A stretch of 64,000 nt of DNA from JAAELZ01 sp965223465 (GCA_965223465.1 OZ245025.1:2480001-2544000), one strand, 5' to 3'; positions 33,857 through 43,410 are shown, counted from the stretch's first letter. Program-made: numbers and translations. The notes: generated from the sequence alone by a model not told the origin.

Positions 33857-35871
33857 TGTATGCGCGGATATTCTATAAATTCACCAAGCGCGGCAATATG
33901 GCACTCAACTCTTTGGCTTTGCGGACGATTACTCTGCCCATTAAGCAAATTATTTCTCTATCTGTTTTCATCATTGTCGCCGTTTTTCTGGCTTATAGTG
34001 TACCGACCATCGAAATTGCCTGGATGATGGCAATTTTATTGTTGACTATCTATTTATTCGCTTTTGAGGTGGTGGACGTTGATATTGCGGCAGTATCGAT
34101 TATGGTCTTGCTGGGATTAAGCGATTTACTCGCTCCCTTTATGGGCTTGAGCAATGGCCTGGTAGACAATATGCATTTGTTCGATGGTTTTTCGAGTAAC
34201 GCGGTAATCTCCATTATAGCGGTAATGATAATTGGCGCTGGTCTGGATAAAACCGGTGTGATGACCACGGTTGCGGGTTATATTCTCAAGATCGGTGGGG
34301 CCTCAGAAACGCGTATTATTCCTATCATTTCCGGCACCGTCGGGATTATCTCTTCATTTATGCAAAACGTTGGGGCAGCAGCGCTGTTTTTGCCCGTCGT
34401 TTCACGTATTTCAGCGCGCTCTGGTTTGCCCATGTCGCGCTTGCTTATGCCGATGGGATTTTGCGCCATTCTTGGGGGAACAGTCACCATGATAGGCTCC
34501 TCACCGCTTATTTTACTGAATGATTTGATTTCAACCTCTAATAAAATGCTGCCTGAGGCTCAACAAATGACGACCTTTGGCTTGTTTTCGGTAACTCCAA
34601 TTGGGTTAACTCTAGTAGCGGTAGGGATTGTTTACTTTGTCTTGGCGGGGCGCTTTGTGCTGCCTGGTACGGTTAAACAACAAGGTACAACCGCAGCGAA
34701 TACTATGAAATATTTTCACGATGTATACAATATTGATTATGAGTTATTTGAATTGGTCATCCCAGACGATAGTGAAATCATTGGCAAGCATTTGGACGAC
34801 GTTGAAACGGCCTATCGGGTGCGTGTGATAGCAACCAAACTATTGGGTCAGGAAACCCGTATTGGCCCAGGGGCGCTGGATAGGGATACCGGTTTACAAA
34901 AGGGAATGGTGCTGGGGGTCGTCGCAGAGGCGGTTGATTTACTCAATTTCATCAACAAATACGGATTAAAACGACGCGATGAACTGCGCACTTTTGCCCG
35001 TGCCTTATCACCTGAAAAGGCGGGTATTGCAGAGGTCGTTATTCCTCCCAGCTCAAAACTGATCGGGAAAAGCGCACGTGATGTGTGGATGCGTAAGACA
35101 TATGGTATTGCCATGGTCAGTTTACATCGTGATGGGGTGACGATGAACGAGGGTGATGATATTCGAAATATGCCGCTTCACTCTGGCGATACCATGGTGG
35201 TACATACTTCGTGGAGTTCGTTAGCACGGATTGAAAGTGATCCCAATTTCGTCGTGGTGACCACTGAGTATCCACGCGAAGAGCTGCGTCCACATAAAGT
35301 GGGTTGGGCGGGTTTATTTTTCGCTATTGCCCTGGGGTTGGTACTATTTACCGATACACGCTTATCCATCGCTTTATTAACTGGCGCCATTGGTATGGTG
35401 TTGTCTGGGGTGATCAATATCGATGAGGCGTACCGCGCGATTTCTTGGAAAACGGTATTTTTACTCGCATCGCTGATACCACTTGGCATGGCGGTTGAGC
35501 AAAGTGGTACGGCGAGATGGATCGCCGATCAAACCCTTGCGGTGGTGGGCGATATGCCGATTTGGGTGGTTCAATTCGTGATCGCCTTGCTTGCGACATT
35601 TTTCACCCTGGTGATGTCAAATGTCGGGGCAACCGTCTTGCTGGTGCCCCTAGCGGTTAATATTGCACTTGGGGTGGGCGCGAATCCAGCGGTATTTGCG
35701 CTGACCGTTGCATTGGCGACCTCCAACTCTTTTCTCATTCCCACCCATCAGGTGAACGCGTTGATAATGGGGCCGGGCGGTTATCGTGTGCCGGATTACA
35801 TCCGTGCAGGCTCCGTCATGACGATCTTATTTCTGGTGGTGATGATTGCGATGATGAATCTTCTTTTCTAA
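33856..35871 (+). CDS. SLC13/DASS-family anion permease with two TrkA-C domains
   Basis: Inner-membrane permease (671 aa). N-terminal membrane segments (about residues 26-270) include GSSPLILLNDL; two cytoplasmic RCK-C/TrkA-C domains follow (about 295-375 and 385-470, with IPDDSEIIGKHLDDV and IPPSSKLIGKSARDV); a second membrane half ends with SNSFLIPTHQVNALIMGPGGY. The layout fits sodium-coupled sulfate or dicarboxylate transporters. The longest reading is given; ATG 33898 (MALNSLALRT) avoids the hairpin and is equally good, with neither having a clear ribosome site. An antiporter pseudogene follows. Confidence 0.88.
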   Translation: MYARIFYKFTKRGNMALNSLALRTITLPIKQIISLSVFIIVAVFLAYSVPTIEIAWMMAILLLTIYLFAFEVVDVDIAAVSIMVLLGLSDLLAPFMGLSNGLVDNMHLFDGFSSNAVISIIAVMIIGAGLDKTGVMTTVAGYILKIGGASETRIIPIISGTVGIISSFMQNVGAAALFLPVVSRISARSGLPMSRLLMPMGFCAILGGTVTMIGSSPLILLNDLISTSNKMLPEAQQMTTFGLFSVTPIGLTLVAVGIVYFVLAGRFVLPGTVKQQGTTAANTMKYFHDVYNIDYELFELVIPDDSEIIGKHLDDVETAYRVRVIATKLLGQETRIGPGALDRDTGLQKGMVLGVVAEAVDLLNFINKYGLKRRDELRTFARALSPEKAGIAEVVIPPSSKLIGKSARDVWMRKTYGIAMVSLHRDGVTMNEGDDIRNMPLHSGDTMVVHTSWSSLARIESDPNFVVVTTEYPREELRPHKVGWAGLFFAIALGLVLFTDTRLSIALLTGAIGMVLSGVINIDEAYRAISWKTVFLLASLIPLGMAVEQSGTARWIADQTLAVVGDMPIWVVQFVIALLATFFTLVMSNVGATVLLVPLAVNIALGVGANPAVFALTVALATSNSFLIPTHQVNALIMGPGGYRVPDYIRAGSVMTILFLVVMIAMMNLLF

Positions 35872-35889
35872 AGAACCATACGCATAACT

Positions 35890-36292
35890 ATGGGTAAATT
35901 TCTAATATTGTGTTTCACCTTCATAGCAGCAGGACATTCTGCGGTTACTTTGATCTCGGATACAGCCTTGGGAGTTGTGGATTTTAGGCATAGCAGCGCA
36001 GGTGTCGCTTCAATTATCATTTTGTGATTGCCTATCTGTTGGTGATGACAGAAGAAATAACCAATATACCTAAGTCGAAACCGGTCATTATTGCGGCTGG
36101 TTAAATCTAGGCAATAATCGGTTTAAGGTACAGTAAGTTAGGAAAATCTGAACCGGCTAAAGTCTTAGTCCTGATTAACTTGCTGGAATATGCTGAGCTA
36201 ATGTTGTTTTTGTTAGTCAACTTAATTGGACGCCGGTTATCGCAATGGGTTATGCGGCCAGCATTCTAGTGCATATGTGGCTTAATTTTTAA
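35890..36292 (+). pseudogene. nhaD: Decayed NhaD-type Na+/H+ antiporter
   Basis: Fragments of NhaD appear in order but in different frames. The frame at 35890 reads MGKFLILCFTFIAAGHSA and ends in TGA near 36024. The frame at 36024 reads VIAYLLVMTEEI, NIPKSKPVIIAAG then stop, matching the conserved MAEE...LRKSKPVLLAAG region. The frame at 36180 reads LLEYAELMLFLLVNLIG, matching NhaD LLEYAELMLFLLVAM. The frame at 36239 reads GYAASILVHMWLNF then stop, the family C-terminus. At least two frameshifts, several stops and a large internal deletion (about 400 nt remain of some 1.4 kb) show a dead gene. Confidence 0.78.
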
Positions 36293-36298
36293 GTAGGC

Positions 36299-38719
36299 CT
36301 AGTTGCGCTGTGCGTACCTTTGCTGAATTGGTGCAAAACGGATGACTTGTGCGTCTGCAAATTTACTTAGCCAGTAAAATTTTTGTGTGCTTCGCCAAGG
36401 TATTGCCTGAATACCAGACGCATTAAACCCAATCTGAATTGCGCCACTGCTAGCGGTTTTCAGTACATCAATATCATTATTGCGATAGCGTTGGATCACT
36501 CGATCATGTGGGTGATTAAATTGGTTTAGATAACCGGCGCTGATTACTGCAAGCTTGGGATTGACATGCTTAATAAATGTAAGGCTTGAAGAGGTGTGGC
36601 TGCCATGATGCGGTACGAGCAGGACATCCGCGGGCAAATGTTCGCTACTCGTTGTTACCAATTTGCGTTCGACCTTTCGTTCTATATCGCCGGTGAGTAA
36701 CATGCTACCAAAGTGGCTTTGAATGTGAAGTACGCAAGAACCATTGTTTTTACTGTCCTGATTTGACGTAGCAGGATGTAAAAACCTGAATCCTACGTCG
36801 TCCCAATTCCAACCAGAGTCATCATCACAATGGGTTGATTGAGGAAAAAATCCAGCAGCAGCATAGCGTTTCGCTTCAGGGTGGGTCTCAAGTATGGCGT
36901 CAAACCCGCCATAGTGATCAATATTTTGATGGCTGGCAACCACGGTATCGACGTGTTTGATGCCGGTGTGTTGCAAAAAAGGCAATACTATCGCGCTCCC
37001 CGAATCAAAGCCTGAATCGTATTTAATGCCGGTATCGTATAACAATGTATGCTCAGCCGTTTGTACCACCACTGCCAAACCTTGGCCAACATCCAGCACG
37101 TGTACTTTAAATTCTCCGGGTTCAATTAGGGTACCCTTCGGCAGAAATAGCGGGATAAACCCAAAGGCACCTATAAATCGGAGCCAGCCTAATTTGGGCG
37201 CCAGTAAAACGAGTGCGGCGAGCATTGCTAAGCCCACTGCCCAGAGTGGTGGGGCTGCCTGCCATATCGCATAGGAAAATTCGGACAAGCTTTCGAGTAA
37301 AGGCCAAATGAATTCCAGCAGCGTGTTTGCAAGGCTGAACAAGCCGGCGCTCAGGGATACCCAACCCATGGCAAAAAACAACAGCGCGAGTAGCACCACG
37401 GGTACCAATAGCAGGCCAATCAGGGGAATGGCAACGGCATTGGCCGGTAGGGAGATGATTGAGAATTGACCGAAAAACAGCAGTAATAGTGGCATCAGGG
37501 CAACGAATATTGCCCATTGAATATGGGTCCATTGGCTTAGCCGTGTCGCCATGATGCTCAGCAAGCCGGGTTTCTCCGGACTGGGTGGTTCTTCAGAGAG
37601 TGACCTTGGTTGTATCACGTAGGCAATTGCGGCCACGGCGCCAAACGATAGCCACAGGCTTGCCTGTAAGGGGGCAAGTGGATCTAATACCAGTACTACC
37701 GCCAGAACAAAGCCAAGTGCAAATAAGGTACTGGGGCTACGCCGCATCCATTGCAGGGCAAAATAGGCTAATAACATGCTAAAGGCACGCAGTGTCGGCA
37801 GGGCGAAACCTGCCAGTGCGGCATATACGAGCGCGGCAAGTAAGGCCGTCAGTTTGCCGACACGCTGCGCCGGGAATTGAGTGGTCACAAGCATGCTGTG
37901 GCGCCATAGCCATTGGCCCAGAAAGTACGCCAGGCCAGCCACCAGGCCGATATGTAAGCCTGAAATTGCAATCAAGTGCGCTGTGCCCGTATTTCGGAAA
38001 ACTTGCCACTGTTGTTGGGTAATCGCGCTGCGTTCGCCGATAGAAAGCGCGCTTAAAATGCCGCCCATGCTCAAGTTCTGTGCGTCGATAAAGTCTTTTA
38101 TACGCGCACGAAACGGATCGACCATGAGGATCTGATTACGACGCTGGATTAAGTGAGCGGTTTTGGATTGGCGTACGTATCCGGTTGCGCGTATCCTCTG
38201 CGAGAAAAGCCACTTTTCGTAATTAAAGCTGCCTGGATTGACCGATCCATGGGCTGGTTTTAATTTGACGGTGAGCGCCCAGCGATCACCTGATTGTAAA
38301 TCCGGATAGGGCTTATCGTACCAATTGAGCAAAACCGGCCCTGAAAATGAGTGTGGCTGACCCTCCAGCGATACGGAATCGATCTTAAAAGCAAACCGCA
38401 ATGCGTGGCTGCGCTGCTGCGCTAAGCCCTGGATGCGTCCTGTCACTACAACATCCTGTTTGACTAATTCGGCGGGTAAACTTCGTTGCAGGTTTAGTCC
38501 ACCCCAAAAACTACCCCAGGCACTGCCGGTCGCGACGAGTAACAGGGTCAGCGCAAAAGCACGCATACGATGTGAGATTGTATATAAAACTGCCAATGCA
38601 CCGCCCAGCACCAGCCACTGCGTTAACCATAAAGCGGGTAAAAACTGCACTAAAATCAAGCCTATAGCCAGCCACCAGGGCCAACTGCGATACAGGCAGT
38701 GACGGGGAATAAATTTCAT
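36299..38719 (-). CDS. comEC: ComEC/Rec2 DNA-uptake channel
   Basis: An 806-aa polytopic protein for transport of single-stranded DNA across the inner membrane. Order: N-terminal membrane and DUF4131-type region, competence domain (IAISGLHIGLVAGLAYFLGQ) with many membrane segments, and a C-terminal metallo-beta-lactamase-like domain from about residue 535 (VHVLDVGQGLAVVVQ, SHQNIDHYGG, LLVPHHGSHTSS). The active-site variant SHQNIDH keeps the DH pair. It suggests natural competence. Its stop lies 7 bases from the nhaD relic. Confidence 0.94.
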   Translation of the reverse strand: MKFIPRHCLYRSWPWWLAIGLILVQFLPALWLTQWLVLGGALAVLYTISHRMRAFALTLLLVATGSAWGSFWGGLNLQRSLPAELVKQDVVVTGRIQGLAQQRSHALRFAFKIDSVSLEGQPHSFSGPVLLNWYDKPYPDLQSGDRWALTVKLKPAHGSVNPGSFNYEKWLFSQRIRATGYVRQSKTAHLIQRRNQILMVDPFRARIKDFIDAQNLSMGGILSALSIGERSAITQQQWQVFRNTGTAHLIAISGLHIGLVAGLAYFLGQWLWRHSMLVTTQFPAQRVGKLTALLAALVYAALAGFALPTLRAFSMLLAYFALQWMRRSPSTLFALGFVLAVVLVLDPLAPLQASLWLSFGAVAAIAYVIQPRSLSEEPPSPEKPGLLSIMATRLSQWTHIQWAIFVALMPLLLLFFGQFSIISLPANAVAIPLIGLLLVPVVLLALLFFAMGWVSLSAGLFSLANTLLEFIWPLLESLSEFSYAIWQAAPPLWAVGLAMLAALVLLAPKLGWLRFIGAFGFIPLFLPKGTLIEPGEFKVHVLDVGQGLAVVVQTAEHTLLYDTGIKYDSGFDSGSAIVLPFLQHTGIKHVDTVVASHQNIDHYGGFDAILETHPEAKRYAAAGFFPQSTHCDDDSGWNWDDVGFRFLHPATSNQDSKNNGSCVLHIQSHFGSMLLTGDIERKVERKLVTTSSEHLPADVLLVPHHGSHTSSSLTFIKHVNPKLAVISAGYLNQFNHPHDRVIQRYRNNDIDVLKTASSGAIQIGFNASGIQAIPWRSTQKFYWLSKFADAQVIRFAPIQQRYAQRN

Positions 38720-38811
38720 CGAATCAATTTGCGCAAGCTTCCTGGGTAAATATTTCCGTTATAATTGCGTGACCATTATAGCGCGGTTAGCCAGTTAGTC
38801 GTAGAAACCAG

Positions 38812-40338
38812 ATGAAGGACGAATACCTAAAAAAAATCCTCAATGCGCGCGTGTACGACGTTGCTTTCCAAAGTCCTTTACAAAAAGCAGGCCGCCTAAG
38901 CGAACGATTTAACAACACGATTTGGCTTAAGCGCGAGGATCGGCAGCAGATTTTTTGCTACAAATTGCGTGGCGCGTATAACAAGATGTCGACGCTTAGT
39001 GAAACGCAGCTCAGTAATGGCGTGGTTGCCGCTTCTGCGGGGAATCATGCGCAGGGTGTGGCATTGGCCGCACAAAAGCTCGGTTGCCAGGCGGTGATCT
39101 TTATGCCGGTTACCACGCCCGGCATTAAACGCGAAGCGGTGGAGAAGCTCGGTGGAACAGTTCGTCTGCATGGCGATAGCTATTCGGATGCGGGCGTTGC
39201 TGCACATGCGTATTGCCAGGCGCATAATATGACTTACATCCCGCCGTACGATGATCCGGATGTGATCGCCGGGCAGGGCACCGTGGCTGCAGAACTGCTG
39301 CGCCAGATTGAACACGACCTACAAGCCGTGTTTATACCGATCGGAGGGGGCGGTTTGATTTCAGGCATGGCGGCATTTATCAAGGCCGTGCGGCCAGAAA
39401 TTACGATCATAGGCGTCGAGCCGGCAGATTCAAACGCCATGATGCAGTCCATGGAGGCGGGTAAACGCGTGCTGCTGGAAAATGTAGGGATTTTTGCCGA
39501 CGGTGTGGCGGTTAAGCAGGTGGGCGAAGAGACTTTTCGCTTATGCCAGCAATATGTCGATGATTATATCAGCGTATCGACGGACGAAATGTGTGCCGCA
39601 ATCAAAGACATATTTGAGGACACACGCTCGATCATGGAGCCCGCTGGCGCGTTGGGTATAGCTGGAATGAAAAAATGGCTGCAACAGGAGCGGCAAGCGG
39701 GCCAACTCCATGAGAATAAACATTATGCTACGGTATTAACTGGGGCGAATATGAATTTTGATCGTTTGCGGCATGTTTCGGAGCGGGCAGAAATTGGCGA
39801 GGGCCGTGAAACCGTAATTGCGGTCGTTATTCCCGAAAAGCCGGGTAGTTTTCAACAGTTGTTTGAAATCGTAGGCGATATGCAGATTACCGAATTTAAT
39901 TACCGTTACAGCGGGCCAGAATTAGCGAGTATTTTTATCGGTTTCAAGCGTGCGGAGCAATCCCATTTTGATGAGCGTATCGCGGCGCTAAAGATACGAG
40001 GCTATCAACCGGTTGATTTGTCCGATAATGAACTGGCCAAAGTTCATGGTCGGCATTTGGTCGGCGGCCGTGCGCCGGAATTGGATGACGAGCGTTTGTT
40101 CAGTTTTGCGTTTCCAGAACGTCCCGGCGCGCTCCTAAATTTTTTAGAGAAAATCAGTGGACGCTGGAATATAAGCCTGTTTCATTATCGTAATCACGGT
40201 TCTGATTTTGGGCGCGTGCTGTGCGGTATGCAGGTGCCGCAAGATACGGAGACCGAGTTTGAACAGTTTCTTGATGATTTGGCATATCGCTATACTGAGC
40301 AAACAAATAACCCGTTTAATGCCCTGTTTCTTTCCTAA
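38812..40338 (+). CDS. ilvA: Threonine ammonia-lyase, biosynthetic
   Basis: PLP-dependent deamination of threonine to 2-oxobutanoate, the committed step of isoleucine synthesis. The catalytic domain (residues 1-320) has the PLP lysine in FCYKLRGAYNKM (CYK where most have SFK), SAGNHAQGVALAA and the glycine loop IPIGGGGLISG. Two ACT-like regulatory domains follow (about 330-405 and 425-505), marked by IPEKPGSFQQLFEIV and FPERPGALLNFLEKI. The 508-aa length is that of the isoleucine-inhibited enzyme. Confidence 0.96.
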   Translation: MKDEYLKKILNARVYDVAFQSPLQKAGRLSERFNNTIWLKREDRQQIFCYKLRGAYNKMSTLSETQLSNGVVAASAGNHAQGVALAAQKLGCQAVIFMPVTTPGIKREAVEKLGGTVRLHGDSYSDAGVAAHAYCQAHNMTYIPPYDDPDVIAGQGTVAAELLRQIEHDLQAVFIPIGGGGLISGMAAFIKAVRPEITIIGVEPADSNAMMQSMEAGKRVLLENVGIFADGVAVKQVGEETFRLCQQYVDDYISVSTDEMCAAIKDIFEDTRSIMEPAGALGIAGMKKWLQQERQAGQLHENKHYATVLTGANMNFDRLRHVSERAEIGEGRETVIAVVIPEKPGSFQQLFEIVGDMQITEFNYRYSGPELASIFIGFKRAEQSHFDERIAALKIRGYQPVDLSDNELAKVHGRHLVGGRAPELDDERLFSFAFPERPGALLNFLEKISGRWNISLFHYRNHGSDFGRVLCGMQVPQDTETEFEQFLDDLAYRYTEQTNNPFNALFLS

Positions 40339-40343
40339 CACGT

Positions 40344-40589
40344 ATGCATAATTCAAACGAAAACATGGTAGAGCTTGTCGGGATTTACAATATTATGGGC
40401 GAAGGCCTGGTGGTTGAGTTGATGGAGAACAGCCGCGCGGCGCTGTATGATCGGCGTGGTTTGCAACACCGCATCATTGAGCGTAAAAAGCAAGGTCTGG
40501 ATACGCAGGTGGAAGAACGGGCCCTGCGTCAGCTGGATAGCTTCAATACCCTGTCCGAATATGATGAGTTTTCCAACCAGCCACGTTAA
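40344..40589 (+). CDS. Small hypothetical protein co-transcribed with nadD
   Basis: An 81-aa acidic protein (NMVELVGIYNIMGEGLVVEL, later a basic-acidic helix). It begins 5 bases after the ilvA stop, and its stop overlaps the nadD ATG (TAATG), so it is translationally coupled to nadD. It has no signal or membrane segment. I do not recognise the family. Confidence 0.65.
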   Translation: MHNSNENMVELVGIYNIMGEGLVVELMENSRAALYDRRGLQHRIIERKKQGLDTQVEERALRQLDSFNTLSEYDEFSNQPR

Positions 40590-41206
40590 TGGCTAAACAT
40601 ATCGGTTTATTCGGCGGCTCCTTCAATCCGGTACATCGTGGGCATTTATTGGTGGTTAAATCGGTATTTGCGAACTTACAGCTTGATGCATTACGTTTTA
40701 TTCCCGCAGCCCAATCGCCATTAAAGGCCAAGCCCCAAATTGAAGATACCCACCGTTTAGCGATGCTGGAGCTTGCGATCAAAGGTGAGCCTGGGTTGAG
40801 TATCGATGCGCGGGAACTACATCGCTCTGGCCCTTCTTATACCATTGATACCCTACGCGGTATCGCCAAGGAAACCCCAAAAGACCATCTGTATTTAATC
40901 ATTGGGATGGATGCCTGGCTGGATTTCGAGCAGTGGCGAGATTGGCAAAAGATTATTAAGCTGTGTCGTTTGATCGTCATGACACGGCCCGCTTATAAAT
41001 CGCCGACGTTATCTGCATACTGGCGATCGAGGCAGGTCGAGAAAGTTGCACAACTTCGTGATGGAAAATTCATGTTGCTACCAGTGCCCGCTTCTGATGC
41101 CTCTTCTACCGAAATACGCAGAATTTTGGCTGCTGGTCAAGACGTGAGTCATTTTCTTGATCCTGAGGTTGAACACTACATTGCTGAAAACCAGCTTTAC
41201 AAATAG
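40589..41206 (+). CDS. nadD: Nicotinate-nucleotide adenylyltransferase
   Basis: Makes nicotinate adenine dinucleotide from nicotinate mononucleotide and ATP in NAD synthesis. The 205-aa protein has GLFGGSFNPVHRGHLLV (nucleotidyltransferase HxGH variant), GMDAWLDFEQWRDWQKI, and the C-terminal signature ASSTEIRRILAAGQDVS. The partner gene rsfS, often next in gammaproteobacteria, is absent. A degenerate copy of this gene's 3' end lies at 42928-43038. Confidence 0.95.
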   Translation: MAKHIGLFGGSFNPVHRGHLLVVKSVFANLQLDALRFIPAAQSPLKAKPQIEDTHRLAMLELAIKGEPGLSIDARELHRSGPSYTIDTLRGIAKETPKDHLYLIIGMDAWLDFEQWRDWQKIIKLCRLIVMTRPAYKSPTLSAYWRSRQVEKVAQLRDGKFMLLPVPASDASSTEIRRILAAGQDVSHFLDPEVEHYIAENQLYK

Positions 41207-41395
41207 ACAAGGGCAAAGCATAGGTCAATAGCGCGTTGAGCTTTAGTATTACTTAGACTAAAGATGTGTTAACCCATATTCCCAATTGACGCATTAATAG
41301 TTATGGTGACGTTTAGTAGTAATTATATTTGGTTATGTTATTTATTTGTGCTGTCGAGCTTCAAACAACTGCTAATGACGAATTGTTTAACGTCG

Positions 41396-42592
41396 TTATG
41401 ATGAAACAAAGTCGCTAATTTCCTTAAACAAAACCTTCCAGGCTGGTTCCTCTTCCAATATCACATGATTACGGCTTTCCAGCATAACAAAGCTTGCGTC
41501 TTTTATACCTCCGGCTAGTTTTTTACCTTGCTCAAACGGCTGTATTCCATCATTTTTAGCATGGAAAACTAATGTTGGTGCTTTAATGCTCCTTAGTAGA
41601 TTAGACACATCAAATAGATCTACTGACTCTCGAATTCTAGCTGCATTTTCAGGTGATGTTGATACACGTTGTAATTCGGTAAGGGAGTCTAATTGTTGTT
41701 TTGTTCCATCTGGAATGAACATAGACGCAAAGGCTTGAATAAAATTACTGTTGGGCTTGCCCCATCCATGGCGGATAAGTGTTAATAGCGCTTCGGCTTT
41801 TTCTAATTCTTCATTTTTGGCTCTTAGGAAACGACCGCGCACATAACCACCATGCAAAATCAGATGACTGACTCGCTCGGGATGTTTAACTGCATAGGCA
41901 ACTGCGATGGGAACCCCCTGCGAAGTACCATAAAGTGCAAATTTTTCCTTTTCAATCGTTTCGGCAATGGCCTCTAAATCTTCAACAAATGACTCTAGTG
42001 TAAGGTCACTTACGTCCCAATCGGATAGACCATTTCCACGTTGATCATAGCGTGTGACCGAATAATGCTTGCCTAACTCATTAAGAAAAGGGCGCCATAC
42101 GGGACTCTGCCAATCATACTCAAGATGAGTCAACCAATGCCCGGCTCGAACTAGTGGATAGCCCGACCCAGTGGTCGCAAAGGCAATTTGAGTCCCATCT
42201 GCCGATGTGCAGAATTTCACTTTCTGGGCTTGTCCATATTCTGAAAAAGGTTTTTCCTCCGCCCCATAAGAAATACTCTCATAGTTGGATTTAATTTTAG
42301 CAAGAAACCTAAACCCTTTGCGGGGTACAGTTTTGATTAGTTTTTGTTGTTTACCATTGTCCCCAATGATTTTCCTTAAAGCACTAATACGGGCACTGAT
42401 GGCCGAATCAGAAACAATGCGCCCATCCCAGACAGAATCAATCAACCTATCATGCGTAATCAATTCACCTGGATTTTCTACGAATAATTTCAATAAATCG
42501 TAGACCTGAGGCTCTACTTCAACTGCCTTACCATCGATATAGAGCTCATGACTGTCCACTCTCAAATCGATATTTTCAAATATATACTGCAT
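41396..42592 (-). CDS. OmpR-type winged helix fused to alpha/beta hydrolase
   Basis: A 398-aa fusion. Residues 1-100 form a PhoB/CadC-like winged helix (VEPQVYDLLKLFVENPGELI, VPRKGFRFLAKI). Residues about 125-396 form an alpha/beta hydrolase with a complete triad: Ser224 in GTSQG, Asp348 in AKNDG, His376 in SRNHV. There is no transmembrane segment between them, unlike CadC. The hydrolase may sense or consume a ligand that controls DNA binding; both target and ligand are unknown. The gene is AT-rich and sits alone between nadD and the nadD relic. Confidence 0.85.
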   Translation of the reverse strand: MQYIFENIDLRVDSHELYIDGKAVEVEPQVYDLLKLFVENPGELITHDRLIDSVWDGRIVSDSAISARISALRKIIGDNGKQQKLIKTVPRKGFRFLAKIKSNYESISYGAEEKPFSEYGQAQKVKFCTSADGTQIAFATTGSGYPLVRAGHWLTHLEYDWQSPVWRPFLNELGKHYSVTRYDQRGNGLSDWDVSDLTLESFVEDLEAIAETIEKEKFALYGTSQGVPIAVAYAVKHPERVSHLILHGGYVRGRFLRAKNEELEKAEALLTLIRHGWGKPNSNFIQAFASMFIPDGTKQQLDSLTELQRVSTSPENAARIRESVDLFDVSNLLRSIKAPTLVFHAKNDGIQPFEQGKKLAGGIKDASFVMLESRNHVILEEEPAWKVLFKEISDFVSS

Positions 42593-42758
42593 CGCGTAAT
42601 TTTGAAGGATTTCCCACCGGATGGCGAGCTGATTTCGATGCCTGATTAGAAATACAAGAAAACCACAAGATATTCACAAGGTCTAACTCAAGCCTTTATT
42701 CCATCTTTAGATCACACTTTGACGATAAAAGTAACTAGAAAACTTAGGAATAAATGGT

Positions 42759-42971
42759 ATGAAAGATTTTAACGAAATTAATATGCTACGAAGGCCTGAC
42801 GGTTCGATCAATACAGAATTTTATGTGAGAAGAAGTCATCTAATACAAAGTATTGCAGCACATAATCTACTCAAAGCACTAGCGTGCACTATTTCGAGGT
42901 GGATTCATTTGCTATCGCTTCATTTAAAGCGATATACACAAAATATTGGATGCGGGTCAGGACGTGAGTGA
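42759..42971 (+). CDS. Small hypothetical protein, possibly truncated
   Basis: A 70-aa reading starting MKDFNEINMLRRPDGSINTE. The first 45 residues (DGSINTEFYVRRSHLIQSIA) look like small DUF1127-related proteobacterial proteins. The last ~14 residues run into the nadD relic in another frame, so the natural C-terminus may be lost. It is divergent from the winged-helix/hydrolase gene and about 165 bp from it, so it might be its target. Confidence 0.4.
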   Translation: MKDFNEINMLRRPDGSINTEFYVRRSHLIQSIAAHNLLKALACTISRWIHLLSLHLKRYTQNIGCGSGRE

Positions 42972-43038
42972 TATTTTCGATCCTAAATTTGAACACGATA
43001 ATCCGGAAAACATGTGTTATCAGTACAAGAATGAGTAA
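42928..43038 (+). pseudogene. nadD: Degenerate duplicate of the nadD 3' end
   Basis: Frame 42928 reads SDIHKILDAGQDVSDIFDP then KFEHDNPEN and a stop. The functional NadD ends EIRRILAAGQDVSHFLDP then EVEHYIAEN. By eye 15 of 27 aligned residues are identical and the DNA is similar across about 75 bases. A TAA at 42925 closes the frame upstream, so only the tail survives. It is a duplication relic or the scar of an insertion at the nadD 3' end. Confidence 0.75.
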
Positions 43039-43260
43039 AGTCGATTCCCAGCTATAAAGATAAGTGAGGCGTATTAAGAAATGCGAGGAGGTTATCGGTT
43101 AATATCAAGCTTCTGTAGGGGAGTTCTCGTTGGCATACTTAATGATGCGAATACACCATCAAGGCTGTTCAACTACGTTTGAGATTTGTTAGGAATCAGG
43201 GCTTGGCTACTGCCCTTCTTGAGCAAACGTACGAAAAAATTATGATTTCAATTGAGTAAG

Positions 43261-43410
43261 CTAAATAAAAGAACATTTAAAAGTAAAAGTTACTGCTCTG
43301 TTCACCGCCTTGCCATTAAGAAGCTTCATAAGGAGTAGGTTGGATGGTAAGAGCGCGCTTAGCCCAACAACCGAGAATATGATAGCAAGAACTGATAGAA
43401 ATATTTTCAT
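43261..43410 (-). CDS. Possible small membrane peptide
   Basis: A 49-aa minus-strand ORF starting MKIFLSVLAIIFSVVGLSAL with one hydrophobic segment. No ribosome site is seen and the family is not recognised. It may be a relic. Confidence 0.2.
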   Translation of the reverse strand: MKIFLSVLAIIFSVVGLSALLPSNLLLMKLLNGKAVNRAVTFTFKCSFI

